Assembly (NCBI RefSeq): GCF_028368975.1
Contig: NZ_JAQNDM010000002.1
Span: forward strand, 496,001 to 560,000
DNA from: Stigmatella ashevillena
Lineage (GTDB): Bacteria; Myxococcota; Myxococcia; Myxococcales; Myxococcaceae
Reading direction: 5' to 3'
Length of the DNA: 64,000 nt
How positions within the stretch are numbered: the first letter of the stretch is position 1; each line of letters starts with the position of its first letter. Positions 25,869 through 34,145 of this stretch are shown piece after piece. A model generated the notes under the pieces. That model worked only from the letters and a program-made list of their open reading frames with translations, was not told the DNA's origin and searched no databases. The translations under genes were made by a program, and so were the position numbers.

Positions 25869-26348
25869 ATCGCAAGCCCAAAGATTCGGGCAAGCCCCAA
25901 CCTTCAAAGTGCACCTGCCTGGTCTCGAACCAGACCAACTCCAGCCTGAGACTCCATGGTCCAGGTGGAAAGCTCCTCATCCTCTCTCCCCTGGAGCGAA
26001 ACAAAGAGGTATCTCCGAAACTCTCCAAGATTCTCGATCTTGAAAAGCAACAGCAGCGGGGGCTCATTTCGCTCGATCACAAGCAGCGCTGGTGGATGAA
26101 CTCATCAGCCGCTCTCAAGCGCCTCACGGGCTGGATGCACCTGAAGCTGAGCCAACTCCCCCTCCTCTTCATCGGGAAAGGACGCGGAGTGGATGGCCAA
26201 CCTGCGCTACTGGCACAGCACGCCCAGGGAGGCCAAGTCTCAAAACTGGTGTCCTTCTGGCCGGTGCAGGTCCAACGGCGCTCCGCTTCCGAAGCGAGCC
26301 TCCCAAGGCAATGGCCCCAGAGACTCTGGGGCCCTGGCGCTCCAGTAA
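25859..26348 (+). CDS. Small hypothetical protein of the LodA cluster, apparent frameshift
   Basis: The start ATG at 25859 overlaps the LodB-like stop and has a strong ribosome site, GGGAGGG. The first 100 residues contain a beta-rich segment (LVSNQTNSSLRLHGPGG, LLILSPLERNKEV) that looks like a real domain of unknown function. At the five-C run at 26158-26162 the coding signal changes frame: the observed frame continues to 26413 with non-protein-like sequence and runs over the convergent gene, whereas removing one C gives SGKDAEWMANLRYWHSTPRE with high third-position GC and a stop at 26346-26348, just before the next gene. Either a real mutation or a base-calling error. About 162 residues if corrected. 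Confidence 0.6.
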
Positions 26349-26370
26349 ACTTCTCTCAGCGCCGGTGTGA

Positions 26371-27987
26371 TCAAGCTCGGGGGAGCAACCGTTCGCGGAG
26401 AACATGTTTCTGAACCTTGCCCAGTGCGTTGCGCGGCAGCGCATCAACGAATTCCACGCGACGGGGCTTCTTGAAGCTGGCCAGCCGGTCCTTGCACCAG
26501 TCCACCAAAGCCTGCGCGTCGGGCGCGAGCTGCCCGGCAGCGGGAACCACCACGGCGACCACCTGCTCGCCGAAGTCCGAGTCCGGCAGCCCCAACACCG
26601 CCACCTCGCCCACGCCCGGGTGCGTGGCGAGCACCTCCTCGACTTCGCGCGGATAGATGTTGAAGCCACCGCTGATGATCAGCTCGCGTGCTCGGCCGGT
26701 GATGTGGAAGTAGCCGTCTGGATCTCGAAGCCCCAGATCTCCTGTGCGGAACCACCATCCCTCTTTTTCGAAGGACTCCTCCGTGGCTTGTTCGCGCCTC
26801 CAGTAGCCAGAGAAGACGTGAGGGCCGCGAACTTCGATCTCACCAGGCTCTCCATCCGGCACGGGCTTGCGGGTACGCACGTCCACCACACGCGCCTCCT
26901 GTCCTGGGAAGGGCATGCCCACCGTGCCCGGACGTCGCTCGCCCTCATAGGGGTTGGTGGTGTTCATGATCGTCTCGGTCATCCCGTAGCGTTCGAGAAT
27001 GCGCTGGCCGAACTCGGCTTCGATCTCGTGGAAGAGCTGGGCGCTGAGCGGTGCCGAGCCAGAGACCATCAACCGCAGGGAACGGGGCCGGATCCCGGTA
27101 CGCCGGGACTCTTCCAGCAGTCTCCCGTACATGGTGGGCACACCGAAAAACAGCGTGATCGCCGGATCATCACGCAGCGTCTCCAGCGTCTCCGAGGCCA
27201 CGAAGCGGCGACGCAGTTCCGCACTGGCGCCGGTGTAGAGGGTGCCGTGCAGGCCCACCATGAGCCCGTGCGTATGAAACAACGGCAGGGCGAGCAGCAG
27301 CCGATCTTCCTCGGTCCACCTCCAGGCCTGGGTGACGGCCCGGATGTTGGAGAGCAGATGGCTCTGCCGCAGCATGGCTCCCTTGGAGCGCCCGGTGGTG
27401 CCCGAGGTGTAGCCCAACACGGCGATGTTGATGTCCCCGGGCACGGACATGGGACGCTCCTCCACTGGCTCGGCGAGGAGTGTGTCAAAGGAGAGGAGCG
27501 TCAGAGACGGTGGCAGCGAGGAGGTGAGCGGCTCCACGGTGATGAGCCACTCCAGCGCTGGGAGCCCACCCAGGAGGGGCGTCAGCTCCGCGGCGCCAGC
27601 AACCCCGGTGACGCAAACACGGGTCTCGGAGTCAGTAAGAATGTGGTCCAGCTCCACTTGCCGGTACTGCGTGTTGACGAGCACCACGATGCCGTGGGCG
27701 TACTGCACGCCAAGGTAGGCGATGACGAACGCCGGGCTGTTCTCCAGGTAGAGCGCGACGCGATCACCAGGCTTCAGGTGGCGGCGAAGGAGCGCCTGAG
27801 CGAAGGAGGTGACGTGACGGGCGAGCTCTCCATAGGTATAGCGCTTCGCGTCGAAGATCAGGGCCAAGCGCTCTGGGGTCCTCCGGGCGTGATCCAGGAA
27901 AACCTCGAGAATGCTGGATGGACTCGCTGGACGGTACTCGTCGTCGTGCTCGTCCGGAGGCGTCGAGGGCGCATGAGGGATCGTCAT
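26371..27987 (-). CDS. Acyl-CoA synthetase (ANL superfamily, malonyl-CoA-synthetase-like)
   Basis: A 538-residue adenylating enzyme that activates a carboxylic acid as acyl-AMP and passes it to CoA. The phosphate loop is GYTSGTTGRSKGAMLRQ, the A5-like motif is ERYGMTETIMNTTN, then WWFRTGDLGLRD, KELIISGG-like ARELIISGGFNIYP, and the catalytic Lys region LPRNALGKVQKHVL. The pattern YGMTET with MNTTNPYEGERRPG recalls malonyl/methylmalonyl-CoA synthetases (MatB/ACSF3), though fatty-acid ligases are similar. It faces the LodA cluster tail to tail, so it is not on that transcript but could supply its acyl substrate. Confidence 0.9.
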   Translation of the reverse strand: MTIPHAPSTPPDEHDDEYRPASPSSILEVFLDHARRTPERLALIFDAKRYTYGELARHVTSFAQALLRRHLKPGDRVALYLENSPAFVIAYLGVQYAHGIVVLVNTQYRQVELDHILTDSETRVCVTGVAGAAELTPLLGGLPALEWLITVEPLTSSLPPSLTLLSFDTLLAEPVEERPMSVPGDINIAVLGYTSGTTGRSKGAMLRQSHLLSNIRAVTQAWRWTEEDRLLLALPLFHTHGLMVGLHGTLYTGASAELRRRFVASETLETLRDDPAITLFFGVPTMYGRLLEESRRTGIRPRSLRLMVSGSAPLSAQLFHEIEAEFGQRILERYGMTETIMNTTNPYEGERRPGTVGMPFPGQEARVVDVRTRKPVPDGEPGEIEVRGPHVFSGYWRREQATEESFEKEGWWFRTGDLGLRDPDGYFHITGRARELIISGGFNIYPREVEEVLATHPGVGEVAVLGLPDSDFGEQVVAVVVPAAGQLAPDAQALVDWCKDRLASFKKPRRVEFVDALPRNALGKVQKHVLRERLLPRA

Positions 27988-28011
27988 GGGGAGATGAGCC
28001 TACACGGTCCG

Positions 28012-28047
28012 CACCGGAGAGAGCGACACCGGAGAGAGCGACACCGG
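28012..28047 (+). repeat. 2.4 copies of a 15-bp tandem repeat
   Basis: CACCGGAGAGAGCGA occurs twice in perfect tandem (28012-28026, 28027-28041), followed by a partial third unit. It lies just upstream of the acyl-CoA synthetase gene, in the control region shared with the nuclease gene. It could be a direct-repeat operator or simple slippage. Confidence 0.6.
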
Positions 28048-28098
28048 GGTTCCTCTGTATTCACTGAGGTTGTCAATTTCATTGCTACTCGGGTTGTT

Positions 28099-28127
28099 TT
28101 GTCGAACTCATCGCACAGCGCCATATT
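28099..28127 (+). promoter_or_regulatory. Candidate sigma-70-type promoter of the nuclease gene
   Basis: TTGTCG, 17 bases, then CATATT, in an AT-rich stretch 40 bases before the nuclease start. Each hexamer matches the consensus at 4 of 6 positions, so this is only a candidate. Confidence 0.3.
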
Positions 28128-28166
28128 CTCAACACTCCAACGCAGCACTCCCGAGGAGCGATAAGA

Positions 28167-28922
28167 ATGCGCATGAGCAAGCTGTCCGTTGTGGCGGTGT
28201 TCGGCCTCTGGCTCGCGGGATGTGGAGCCCAGGATTTGAGCGGCGAAGAGATCGCAAGTCAGCTCGAACAGGACTTTGGTGGCCCGGACGGGCTGATGGA
28301 TTTCTTCGAAAGCCATACAGAGAATGAGATCCGCTGGGCGATGGAGCCCTACGGCGTCGGATTCGTCACCCCTGCCCTCATCACCGACTGTCCGCAGGTG
28401 TTCCCGTCAAGCGACAGGAACACCTGGCACACCTTGAATGGCAAATATCATTTCATTGACAGCTCGGGCCGACCCCACCGGGCGTACGCGTACCTGCCGC
28501 CGATCTCCACCGCGGCGCGCAACGACACGTGCCAGGGGAACGTGGGGCGCTGGGGTGACGCGGCGGACCCCAGCAACGACTACGACGGGGGACACCTCAT
28601 TGGCTCCCAGCTTGGAGGATGGGGAGGACGGGCGAATCTCGTACCTCAGGATGCCAACTTCAATCGCGGGAGCTGGGTGGCGCTCGAGAACAAGATGGCC
28701 AAGTGCGCGGGCCTGCCCAGTGGCCGACTGCGCTACTACATTGGTGCGAACTACCCGAACAGCAGCACGATCATCCCCAATAACCTGACGATGGAGATCA
28801 GAAACCAGGCCACGGGGGGCAGCGTGTCGCTGTCTTTCTCGAACACGGACGGAGGCGGCTCGAATGGCGCGAACGAGAAGAACCGTGGCGTGAGCTTCCT
28901 GACGAGTCAGGGGTGCAACTAA
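28167..28922 (+). CDS. Secreted DNA/RNA non-specific endonuclease lipoprotein
   Basis: A 251-residue lipoprotein: signal SVVAVFGLWLAGCGAQ with the lipid Cys at about residue 19. The mature part is an Endonuclease_NS_2-type NUC domain (beta-beta-alpha metal fold): the active-site region YDGGHLIGSQLGG takes the place of the DRGH motif, followed by NLVPQDANFNRGSW with the metal-binding Asn, and WxxLE. Four cysteines probably form disulfides. Anchored at the envelope, it may degrade DNA of prey or biofilm for nutrients. The start has GAGGAG upstream. Confidence 0.88.
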   Translation: MRMSKLSVVAVFGLWLAGCGAQDLSGEEIASQLEQDFGGPDGLMDFFESHTENEIRWAMEPYGVGFVTPALITDCPQVFPSSDRNTWHTLNGKYHFIDSSGRPHRAYAYLPPISTAARNDTCQGNVGRWGDAADPSNDYDGGHLIGSQLGGWGGRANLVPQDANFNRGSWVALENKMAKCAGLPSGRLRYYIGANYPNSSTIIPNNLTMEIRNQATGGSVSLSFSNTDGGGSNGANEKNRGVSFLTSQGCN

Positions 28923-28939
28923 GGGACTGTTTCGGTACG
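28920..28939 (+). mobile_element. Possible solitary IS end
   Basis: TAAGGGACTGTTTCGGTACG begins at the nuclease stop codon and matches the terminal repeat of the complete IS at 10840-11743 (right end, TAAGAGACTATTTCGGTAGG) at 17 of 20 positions. No transposase follows, so it may be a relic left after loss of a related IS, or chance. Confidence 0.35.
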
Positions 28940-29002
28940 CGCCCCGAGGACAGCGCCGAGGCTGTCGCCCGGGCGCTGCCCTGATTTCTTCGAGCGTGCG
29001 GC

Positions 29003-29917
29003 CTACTCCTTCGCGCTCGCCTTGGCCGGGTCGATCTCCTCCTCGGAGCGCTCCTCTTCCGTCGCCCCTTCCCACTTCTCCCCTGCCCCGAGGCGCCACT
29101 CTCCGGGCACGTCCAGCTTCCACAAATACGTGGACGAGGCGACGCCTCCCGAGGCCGCGCGCGAGGTCACCTTGATGGTGATGTCCATCTTCGACACCTC
29201 CGCGGGCACCAGGTCCATGTCGTAGTGGCCCAGCACCATCTGCGGGGGGAACTCGGCGATGAAGCGCTCCGGGAAGTCGATCTTCATCGACGGGTCCGTG
29301 CCCTTCATCTCTCCCAGGAGCTTGCCCCGAGCGTCCGTGAGCCTCCAGGCGGTGTCGAAACCCGCGCTGGTGACCATCTTCTTCAGCTTGCCGTCGTCCT
29401 TCAGCTCGCGCTGCGCGCCCCAGAGCGCCAGTTGCAACCGGACCTGCGGCTTGCCCAGCACCATCACCACGTCCGAGGACACCACATCCAGCCGCATCCC
29501 CTTGTCCGTGGCCGTCCACTCCGGGTGGTAGCGCCCACTTCGCAGTGTGTCGAAAACTTTACGCGTATACTGATAATACGCCTTCCGGTTATCGGCCTGG
29601 TCGTCCTTGCCGCTCTCCGCCTGGCGCTCCACCTCCTGGAGGTATGTGTCAAACTCCTTGTTCCCTCCATAGCGGTTCTGGTGGGTGGCGATCTGCTCGA
29701 AGTAGGCCTTGAAGAAAGGGGCCACTTCCTCCCGGTAGCCCTTGTCGTCGGGGTTGCTGCGCATCCACCCCGCCCGCTCCAGGTAGTCCTTCTGGATCCG
29801 GGCCAGGTCCGCCTTGCGCTCCGCCTCACGGGTCTGGGCGCTGAGCTTCCGGTAGAACATCACCGAAGCGACCAACACACCCACAAAGAGGACGATGACA
29901 CCAAAGTAGCGCTTCAC
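29003..29917 (-). CDS. Membrane-anchored hypothetical protein
   Basis: A 304-residue protein with one N-terminal transmembrane helix (YFGVIVLFVGVLVASVMFY) and no lipobox, followed by a charged helical segment rich in Glu/Lys/Gln (possible coiled coil, residues 25-110). The rest is a probable beta domain (LDVVSSDVVMVLGKPQVRLQ; FIAEFPPQMVLGHYDMDLVP) exposed to the periplasm. The tail is acidic. I do not recognise a family. It starts with GTG at 29917, with AGGAG 9 bases upstream. It diverges from the MetX-like gene, whose start lies 53 bases away. Confidence 0.8.
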   Translation of the reverse strand: MKRYFGVIVLFVGVLVASVMFYRKLSAQTREAERKADLARIQKDYLERAGWMRSNPDDKGYREEVAPFFKAYFEQIATHQNRYGGNKEFDTYLQEVERQAESGKDDQADNRKAYYQYTRKVFDTLRSGRYHPEWTATDKGMRLDVVSSDVVMVLGKPQVRLQLALWGAQRELKDDGKLKKMVTSAGFDTAWRLTDARGKLLGEMKGTDPSMKIDFPERFIAEFPPQMVLGHYDMDLVPAEVSKMDITIKVTSRAASGGVASSTYLWKLDVPGEWRLGAGEKWEGATEEERSEEEIDPAKASAKE

Positions 29918-29970
29918 TCAGAGAGTCTCCTGATGCGTAAGGGCGTCCAGTGATATGAGAACTTCCCTGA

Positions 29971-31005
29971 GTGATCCAGGCCACGGGCACCTACCTGTTG
30001 ACAATACCGCTCCCCCTCGAAGAGGGCGGGCTGCTGGACGGCACCCAGGTGGCGTACGAGACCTACGGGGAACCGTCTGGCGAGAACTCGGTGGTATTGC
30101 TGCATGATCTCGCCCAGTCCCACCGTGCGCTGGGACCGGTGGAGGCCTCTGCGTACCAAGCCTCGGGCTGGGGCCGGGAGCTGATCGGCGAGCAGCGGCC
30201 GTTGGATCCCTCCAGCCTGCACATCCTCTCCCCGAACCTGCTCGGCAGCCCCTTTGGCACCACCTCCCCCCTGACGCAGGACCCCTACACCGGCGAGCCC
30301 CTGGGGCCCGCGCTGCCCCTGCTGACGGTGGTGGACATGGCCCGCGTCCTGTCCGCGTTCATGCGCGGGGTGGGGCTCAAGCGGGTCCGGGCCTTGATTG
30401 GCGTGGGGCTGGGAGGGCTCGTGGCCCTGCGACTCGCCGCCCTGTTCCCCGAGCTGACGGCGGGGGTGGTGGCCATCGGCGCGTCACGGGCGCTCCCAGA
30501 GCCGCTGCGCAACCGGATCGGCATGTTCAACCAGCTGCTCTGGATGGATCCGGAGTTTCGCGAGGGGTTCTACCCGCCGGACGGGGGACCCCGCCGGACG
30601 CTGCGCAAGCTGCGGCTGGAGTACCTCCGGCTGCTGTACGGACGCGAGCTGCTCACCGCCCGGTACCGGGACATCACCACCGCCGAGCAGGCCCTGGAGG
30701 CGGATGCCGACGCCTTCTCGGCCACCTTCGACGCGAACGCCTGGTCCTTGCTGAGCACCGCGTACGCGGGGTGTGACTTGACGGAGTTCCTGCCGAAGAT
30801 CCAGGCCCAGGTGCTGCTCATCACCGGCGCCTCGGACATGCTCGCTCCGCCCGCGCGGGTCCGGGAGACGTACCACCTGCTGAGCGCCTCGGGCGTTCAG
30901 GCGCGCTACCACGAGTTGCAGGGCGCCGGAGACCATGGGGCCCTGCTCACCGAGACCCGGCGCATTCACGGTCCCGTGCGGGACTTCCTGCGCCGGTTGC
31001 GCTGA
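29971..31005 (+). CDS. MetX-like alpha/beta hydrolase lacking the nucleophile Ser
   Basis: A 344-residue protein closest to homoserine O-acetyltransferases: VAYETYGEPSGEN near the start, LSPNLLGSPFGTTSP (family: N-x-x-G-x-x-x-G-TTGP-like), a central lid region and the C-terminal ITGASDMLAPPARV and GAGDHGALL that carry the Asp and His of the triad. The nucleophile elbow, GGSLGG in active enzymes, reads GVGLGG, with Gly146 where the Ser should be. It is therefore probably not an active acetyltransferase. It begins with GTG and has no methionine genes around it. It ends directly against the convergent uridine kinase stop. Confidence 0.8.
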   Translation: MIQATGTYLLTIPLPLEEGGLLDGTQVAYETYGEPSGENSVVLLHDLAQSHRALGPVEASAYQASGWGRELIGEQRPLDPSSLHILSPNLLGSPFGTTSPLTQDPYTGEPLGPALPLLTVVDMARVLSAFMRGVGLKRVRALIGVGLGGLVALRLAALFPELTAGVVAIGASRALPEPLRNRIGMFNQLLWMDPEFREGFYPPDGGPRRTLRKLRLEYLRLLYGRELLTARYRDITTAEQALEADADAFSATFDANAWSLLSTAYAGCDLTEFLPKIQAQVLLITGASDMLAPPARVRETYHLLSASGVQARYHELQGAGDHGALLTETRRIHGPVRDFLRRLR

Positions 31006-31638
31006 CTACCGCGAGGGGGGCACCGCGAGCCGTGCTCGGAGCGCGCCCACCAGCATCCCGATGGCGATGTCGTTGTTTCCCCCGTGCGGAATGATGATGT
31101 CCGCGAAGTGCTTGGAGGGCTCGACGAAGCCCATGTGCATGGGGCGCACGTGCCGCAGGTACTGGCCCACCACGTGATCGAAGTCCCGGCCGCGATCCTT
31201 GATGTCCCGGGTGAGGCGCCGGAGGATGCGAAGGTCATCGTCGGCATCGACGTAGATCTTCACGTCCATCTGGTCCCGCACCTCCTTCATGTGCAGCACG
31301 AGGATGCCTTCGATGAGGATAATGTCCCCCGGCTCCACGAGGACGGTGTTTGCCTGGCGGGAGGACGTTCGGAAGTCGTAGGCAGGCTTCTCGATGGCGT
31401 GCCCGGACTTCAGCTGCTTCAGGTGGTGGACGAGCAGATCCGTATCGAAGGCATCGGGATGATCGAAGTTCACCTGCCGCCGGTCCTCCAGCGGCATGTC
31501 CTTCAAGTCACGGTAGTACGAGTCTTGATCGATGAAGGCGACACGACAGTCGGCCAGCGCCTCGCGGACCTTCCGGGCGACGGTCGTCTTGCCGGACGCG
31601 GTTCCGCCCGCGATTCCAACGACGAGGGGTGACGACAT
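31006..31638 (-). CDS. udk: Uridine kinase
   Basis: Phosphorylates uridine or cytidine to UMP or CMP in pyrimidine salvage. The 210-residue protein has the P-loop GIAGGTASGKTTVA, DQDSYYRDL, NFDHPDAFDTDLL with the substrate-binding region, YDFRTSSR and VDADDDLRILRRLTRDIKDRG, all typical of Udk. The start at 31638 places the P-loop at residue 8; longer open frame upstream has no homology. Length is normal. Confidence 0.95.
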   Translation of the reverse strand: MSSPLVVGIAGGTASGKTTVARKVREALADCRVAFIDQDSYYRDLKDMPLEDRRQVNFDHPDAFDTDLLVHHLKQLKSGHAIEKPAYDFRTSSRQANTVLVEPGDIILIEGILVLHMKEVRDQMDVKIYVDADDDLRILRRLTRDIKDRGRDFDHVVGQYLRHVRPMHMGFVEPSKHFADIIIPHGGNNDIAIGMLVGALRARLAVPPSR

Positions 31639-31703
31639 GGTCGGCCACCTACCGCAGCGGCACGGCCAGCGCAAGGCTGCGTCAGAAACCGGACAATCCC
31701 GGC

Positions 31704-33377
31704 TTAGACTCCTCGCCGCACCAGCCCCCGGCTCAGGGCCTCTGCGAGCCCGGCGGCGGGGAGTGAGGCCTCCGGGGCGGGCCCGGAGATCAAGGTCCGC
31801 AGCAGTCCCAGGAGGGAGGCAGGCGCCGTCTGCACTTCCCAGCGCCCTGCCTTCCGGCGGACAGCAAAGCGCCAGGGCCGGAGCACCACCCGCTGTGCTG
31901 TCTGGGCCAAGGACTCCAACCCGCTCACCTCCAGGCGCTCGCACGCCCACGCACGCCCCGTGAGGTGCCGCCGCAACGCCCGGGCCGTGTAGAGAAGCTC
32001 GGACAGGTCCGCCGGGAAGGCTCCCACCCATGCATCGGCCGCAAGCCCCACCTCTCCAGGTCCCGGAGGAGCGAGGGGCCGCTGCGCCAGGGTGGGCAAG
32101 AACACCTCGAAGGAGAGCGCCGCCGAGCACCCCTCATCCGGCTGAGCCCGGAGACGCCTTCGGGCAAACGCCAGGAACGCATGGTCCAGGGAGCGACCCT
32201 GGCCCTGGTACAGCTCGCGAAACTCCAGAGATGCCGTGAAGGCCCGCAACTCCTCGCGCGTTCCCGCCATCAACAGGCGCGTCACCGGGAAGCTGCGATC
32301 GAGCTGCTCGGCCACCACCGCCAGCCGGAAGTCCGTCTCCACCCGACTGCCCTCCGGATCGTCCCCGGGCTCGGGGGGCCGAGCGCCGTAGCCCAGCTCG
32401 AACAGTTCCCAGGGCTTGCTCTCGTTGGGCAGCGGTGGGATCGGGGCCTCTCGGGGAGAGAGGCTCAGGGGCGGCCGCGCCTGCGCCGGGATCCACTTGC
32501 GCAGGCGGTGCAAGGTCAGCTGGGCCACTTCGGGCGGGTGCCCATCTCCCTCGAAGGTGACCGCGCGCAGCGAGGGGCAGCGTGGCAGCAGGTTCTCCAG
32601 CATCGCGAACAGCTCGTCACGCACCGGCTGGGTGTGGTCATCCACGTAGAAGCGGCGATCCCCTCGGCGCGTCACCACCCCGCCCGCGACGTGCAGTTCG
32701 ATGACCTGCTCGAAGGGGAAGCCATCCCACCCCGCCTCCAGGGGTAAGCGCGCGGAGAGCTGGTAGCTGAGAAGGTGCCCCACATCGATGAGGAGCGGGA
32801 GCCCGGTGCGCGCATGCAGCCCCGCCATGAAGTCGAGCACGTGCATGTCTCCGCGCCGGGCGAAGACCGCGGGATTCTCCAGCGCCAACGGGCGGCCCAG
32901 TGCCGCCTGGACATGGAGGGCATGCGCCACGCAGTCCTCCAGGCCCTCCTGGGTCAAGGGGGGAGGAATGTAGAGATAGCCCGGGAAGGGCTGGCCGCCC
33001 GAGTGCCACCACCCCACGTCATTCCCCACCCAGGCGCTGCCCACGGCCTGCGCGTGCGCCTCCAGTTCCGCCAGGGCTTGAGCGGTCTCCCGCTCGGGTC
33101 CGTAGAGGTTGAGGTGCACCGGGTGGAAGAGCACTGGCACCTGCCCCAGGTTCCGAGTCATCTCGGGATACAGCGTGGCGTGTGCCTTCGTCTCCTCCAG
33201 CGACAGCGGAGCGCTGTACTCCACGAAGTCGAAGAGCCCAGGAGCGTCTTCGAGCAGACGATAGGGATGGGGTGGATCGCTGGCATTCAGGTTGCTGCTC
33301 AATCCCAGCCCACGCCACGGAAGCGTCCAAGCCTCCTGCGAACGCCCCCTCGCCCCACTGCCCGTCGTCTCGCTCAT
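31704..33377 (-). CDS. MNIO-family (DUF692) protein with long C-terminal extension
   Basis: A 557-residue protein. Residues about 15-290 match the DUF692/MNIO TIM-barrel fold, whose members bind two or three iron ions and often modify RiPP peptides at Cys or Asp. Visible ligand-type motifs in order are VEYSAPL, VLFHPVHLNLYG, LALENPAVFA, LLIDVGHLL, IELHVAGG, VDDHTQPV and VTFEGDG. The usual SEHLAW motif is replaced by GNDVGW. The last 260 residues (from SKPWELFELGYG) are unrecognised; they may be a fused partner domain, since MNIO enzymes usually act with a second protein. No precursor peptide gene is apparent nearby. It diverges from a methyltransferase with 29 bases between starts. Confidence 0.8.
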   Translation of the reverse strand: MSETTGSGARGRSQEAWTLPWRGLGLSSNLNASDPPHPYRLLEDAPGLFDFVEYSAPLSLEETKAHATLYPEMTRNLGQVPVLFHPVHLNLYGPERETAQALAELEAHAQAVGSAWVGNDVGWWHSGGQPFPGYLYIPPPLTQEGLEDCVAHALHVQAALGRPLALENPAVFARRGDMHVLDFMAGLHARTGLPLLIDVGHLLSYQLSARLPLEAGWDGFPFEQVIELHVAGGVVTRRGDRRFYVDDHTQPVRDELFAMLENLLPRCPSLRAVTFEGDGHPPEVAQLTLHRLRKWIPAQARPPLSLSPREAPIPPLPNESKPWELFELGYGARPPEPGDDPEGSRVETDFRLAVVAEQLDRSFPVTRLLMAGTREELRAFTASLEFRELYQGQGRSLDHAFLAFARRRLRAQPDEGCSAALSFEVFLPTLAQRPLAPPGPGEVGLAADAWVGAFPADLSELLYTARALRRHLTGRAWACERLEVSGLESLAQTAQRVVLRPWRFAVRRKAGRWEVQTAPASLLGLLRTLISGPAPEASLPAAGLAEALSRGLVRRGV

Positions 33378-33406
33378 GTGACGCGGGGATGCTACACCCG
33401 AACGCC

Positions 33407-34123
33407 ATGTTCCATCGCAAGGGCCCCACCTTTTTCGAGTTGGCCCAGCAGTGCTTCTCCTCCGTCGAGCACGGGTACGATCTGCTCGCGCCCAAGTTCG
33501 ACCACACGCCCTTCCGCACACCGGAGGTGGTGCTGAAAAAGGCCCTGGAGCTGGTGGGCCCTTCAGGCTCCATCGACCGGGCGCTCGACGTGGGCTGCGG
33601 CACGGGGGCGGCGATGCGCCACCTGCGCCCGCTGTGCCGCCAAGAGGTGGTGGGCGTGGATCTGAGCCGCGGCATGCTGGACGAGGCCCGCCGCCGCCAA
33701 GCGGATGCCCCGGGGGGCGCCACGTTGACCTTCGTCCAGGGCAACGCGCTGGAGCTGACCTACGAGGCGGAGTTCGACGTCGTGACGAGCTTTGGCGCCT
33801 TCGGCCACATCCTGGAGAAGGATGAGCCACGCCTGGTGCAAGCCATCGCTCGGGCGCTTCGTCCGGGGGGCCGCTTCCTCTTTGTCACCGCCCAGCCCCC
33901 CTCGATGCTCCACCCCGGCTACTGGCTGGCCCGGGGCTTCAACGCGGCGATGCACGTGCGCAATGCCCTCTGGAAGCCGCCCTTCGTCATGTACTACCTG
34001 ACGTTCCTCGTGCCACGCGCCCGCGCGCTGCTGGGAGCGCAAGGCTTCGATGTCGACGTGCGCGAGGGGCTGCTGCCCCGTCCCTTCCACGGCTACCCGA
34101 TCGTCGTCGCCACCCGGAAGTGA
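33407..34123 (+). CDS. Class I SAM-dependent methyltransferase
   Basis: A 238-residue methyltransferase. Motif I is ALDVGCGTGAAMRHL, motif II is VVGVDLSRGMLDEA, the acidic FVQGNALELTYEAEFDVVTS follows, and post-motif III is ALRPGGRFLFVT. These define a small-molecule methyltransferase of the UbiE/Methyltransf_25 type; the substrate is not evident. A hydrophobic segment near the end (FVMYYLTFLVP) may touch the membrane. ATG at 33407 is chosen; an in-frame ATG at 33389 would add six residues. It shares a very short divergent control region with the MNIO gene, so joint action on one substrate is possible. Confidence 0.88.
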   Translation: MFHRKGPTFFELAQQCFSSVEHGYDLLAPKFDHTPFRTPEVVLKKALELVGPSGSIDRALDVGCGTGAAMRHLRPLCRQEVVGVDLSRGMLDEARRRQADAPGGATLTFVQGNALELTYEAEFDVVTSFGAFGHILEKDEPRLVQAIARALRPGGRFLFVTAQPPSMLHPGYWLARGFNAAMHVRNALWKPPFVMYYLTFLVPRARALLGAQGFDVDVREGLLPRPFHGYPIVVATRK

Positions 34124-34145
34124 GGGCCATGCCCTCACGAGGGCT

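Noticed and set aside
28012..28047. Possible start of a CRISPR array because of regular repeats.
   Set aside because: Units are in direct tandem with no spacers and only about 2.4 copies; no cas genes are present.
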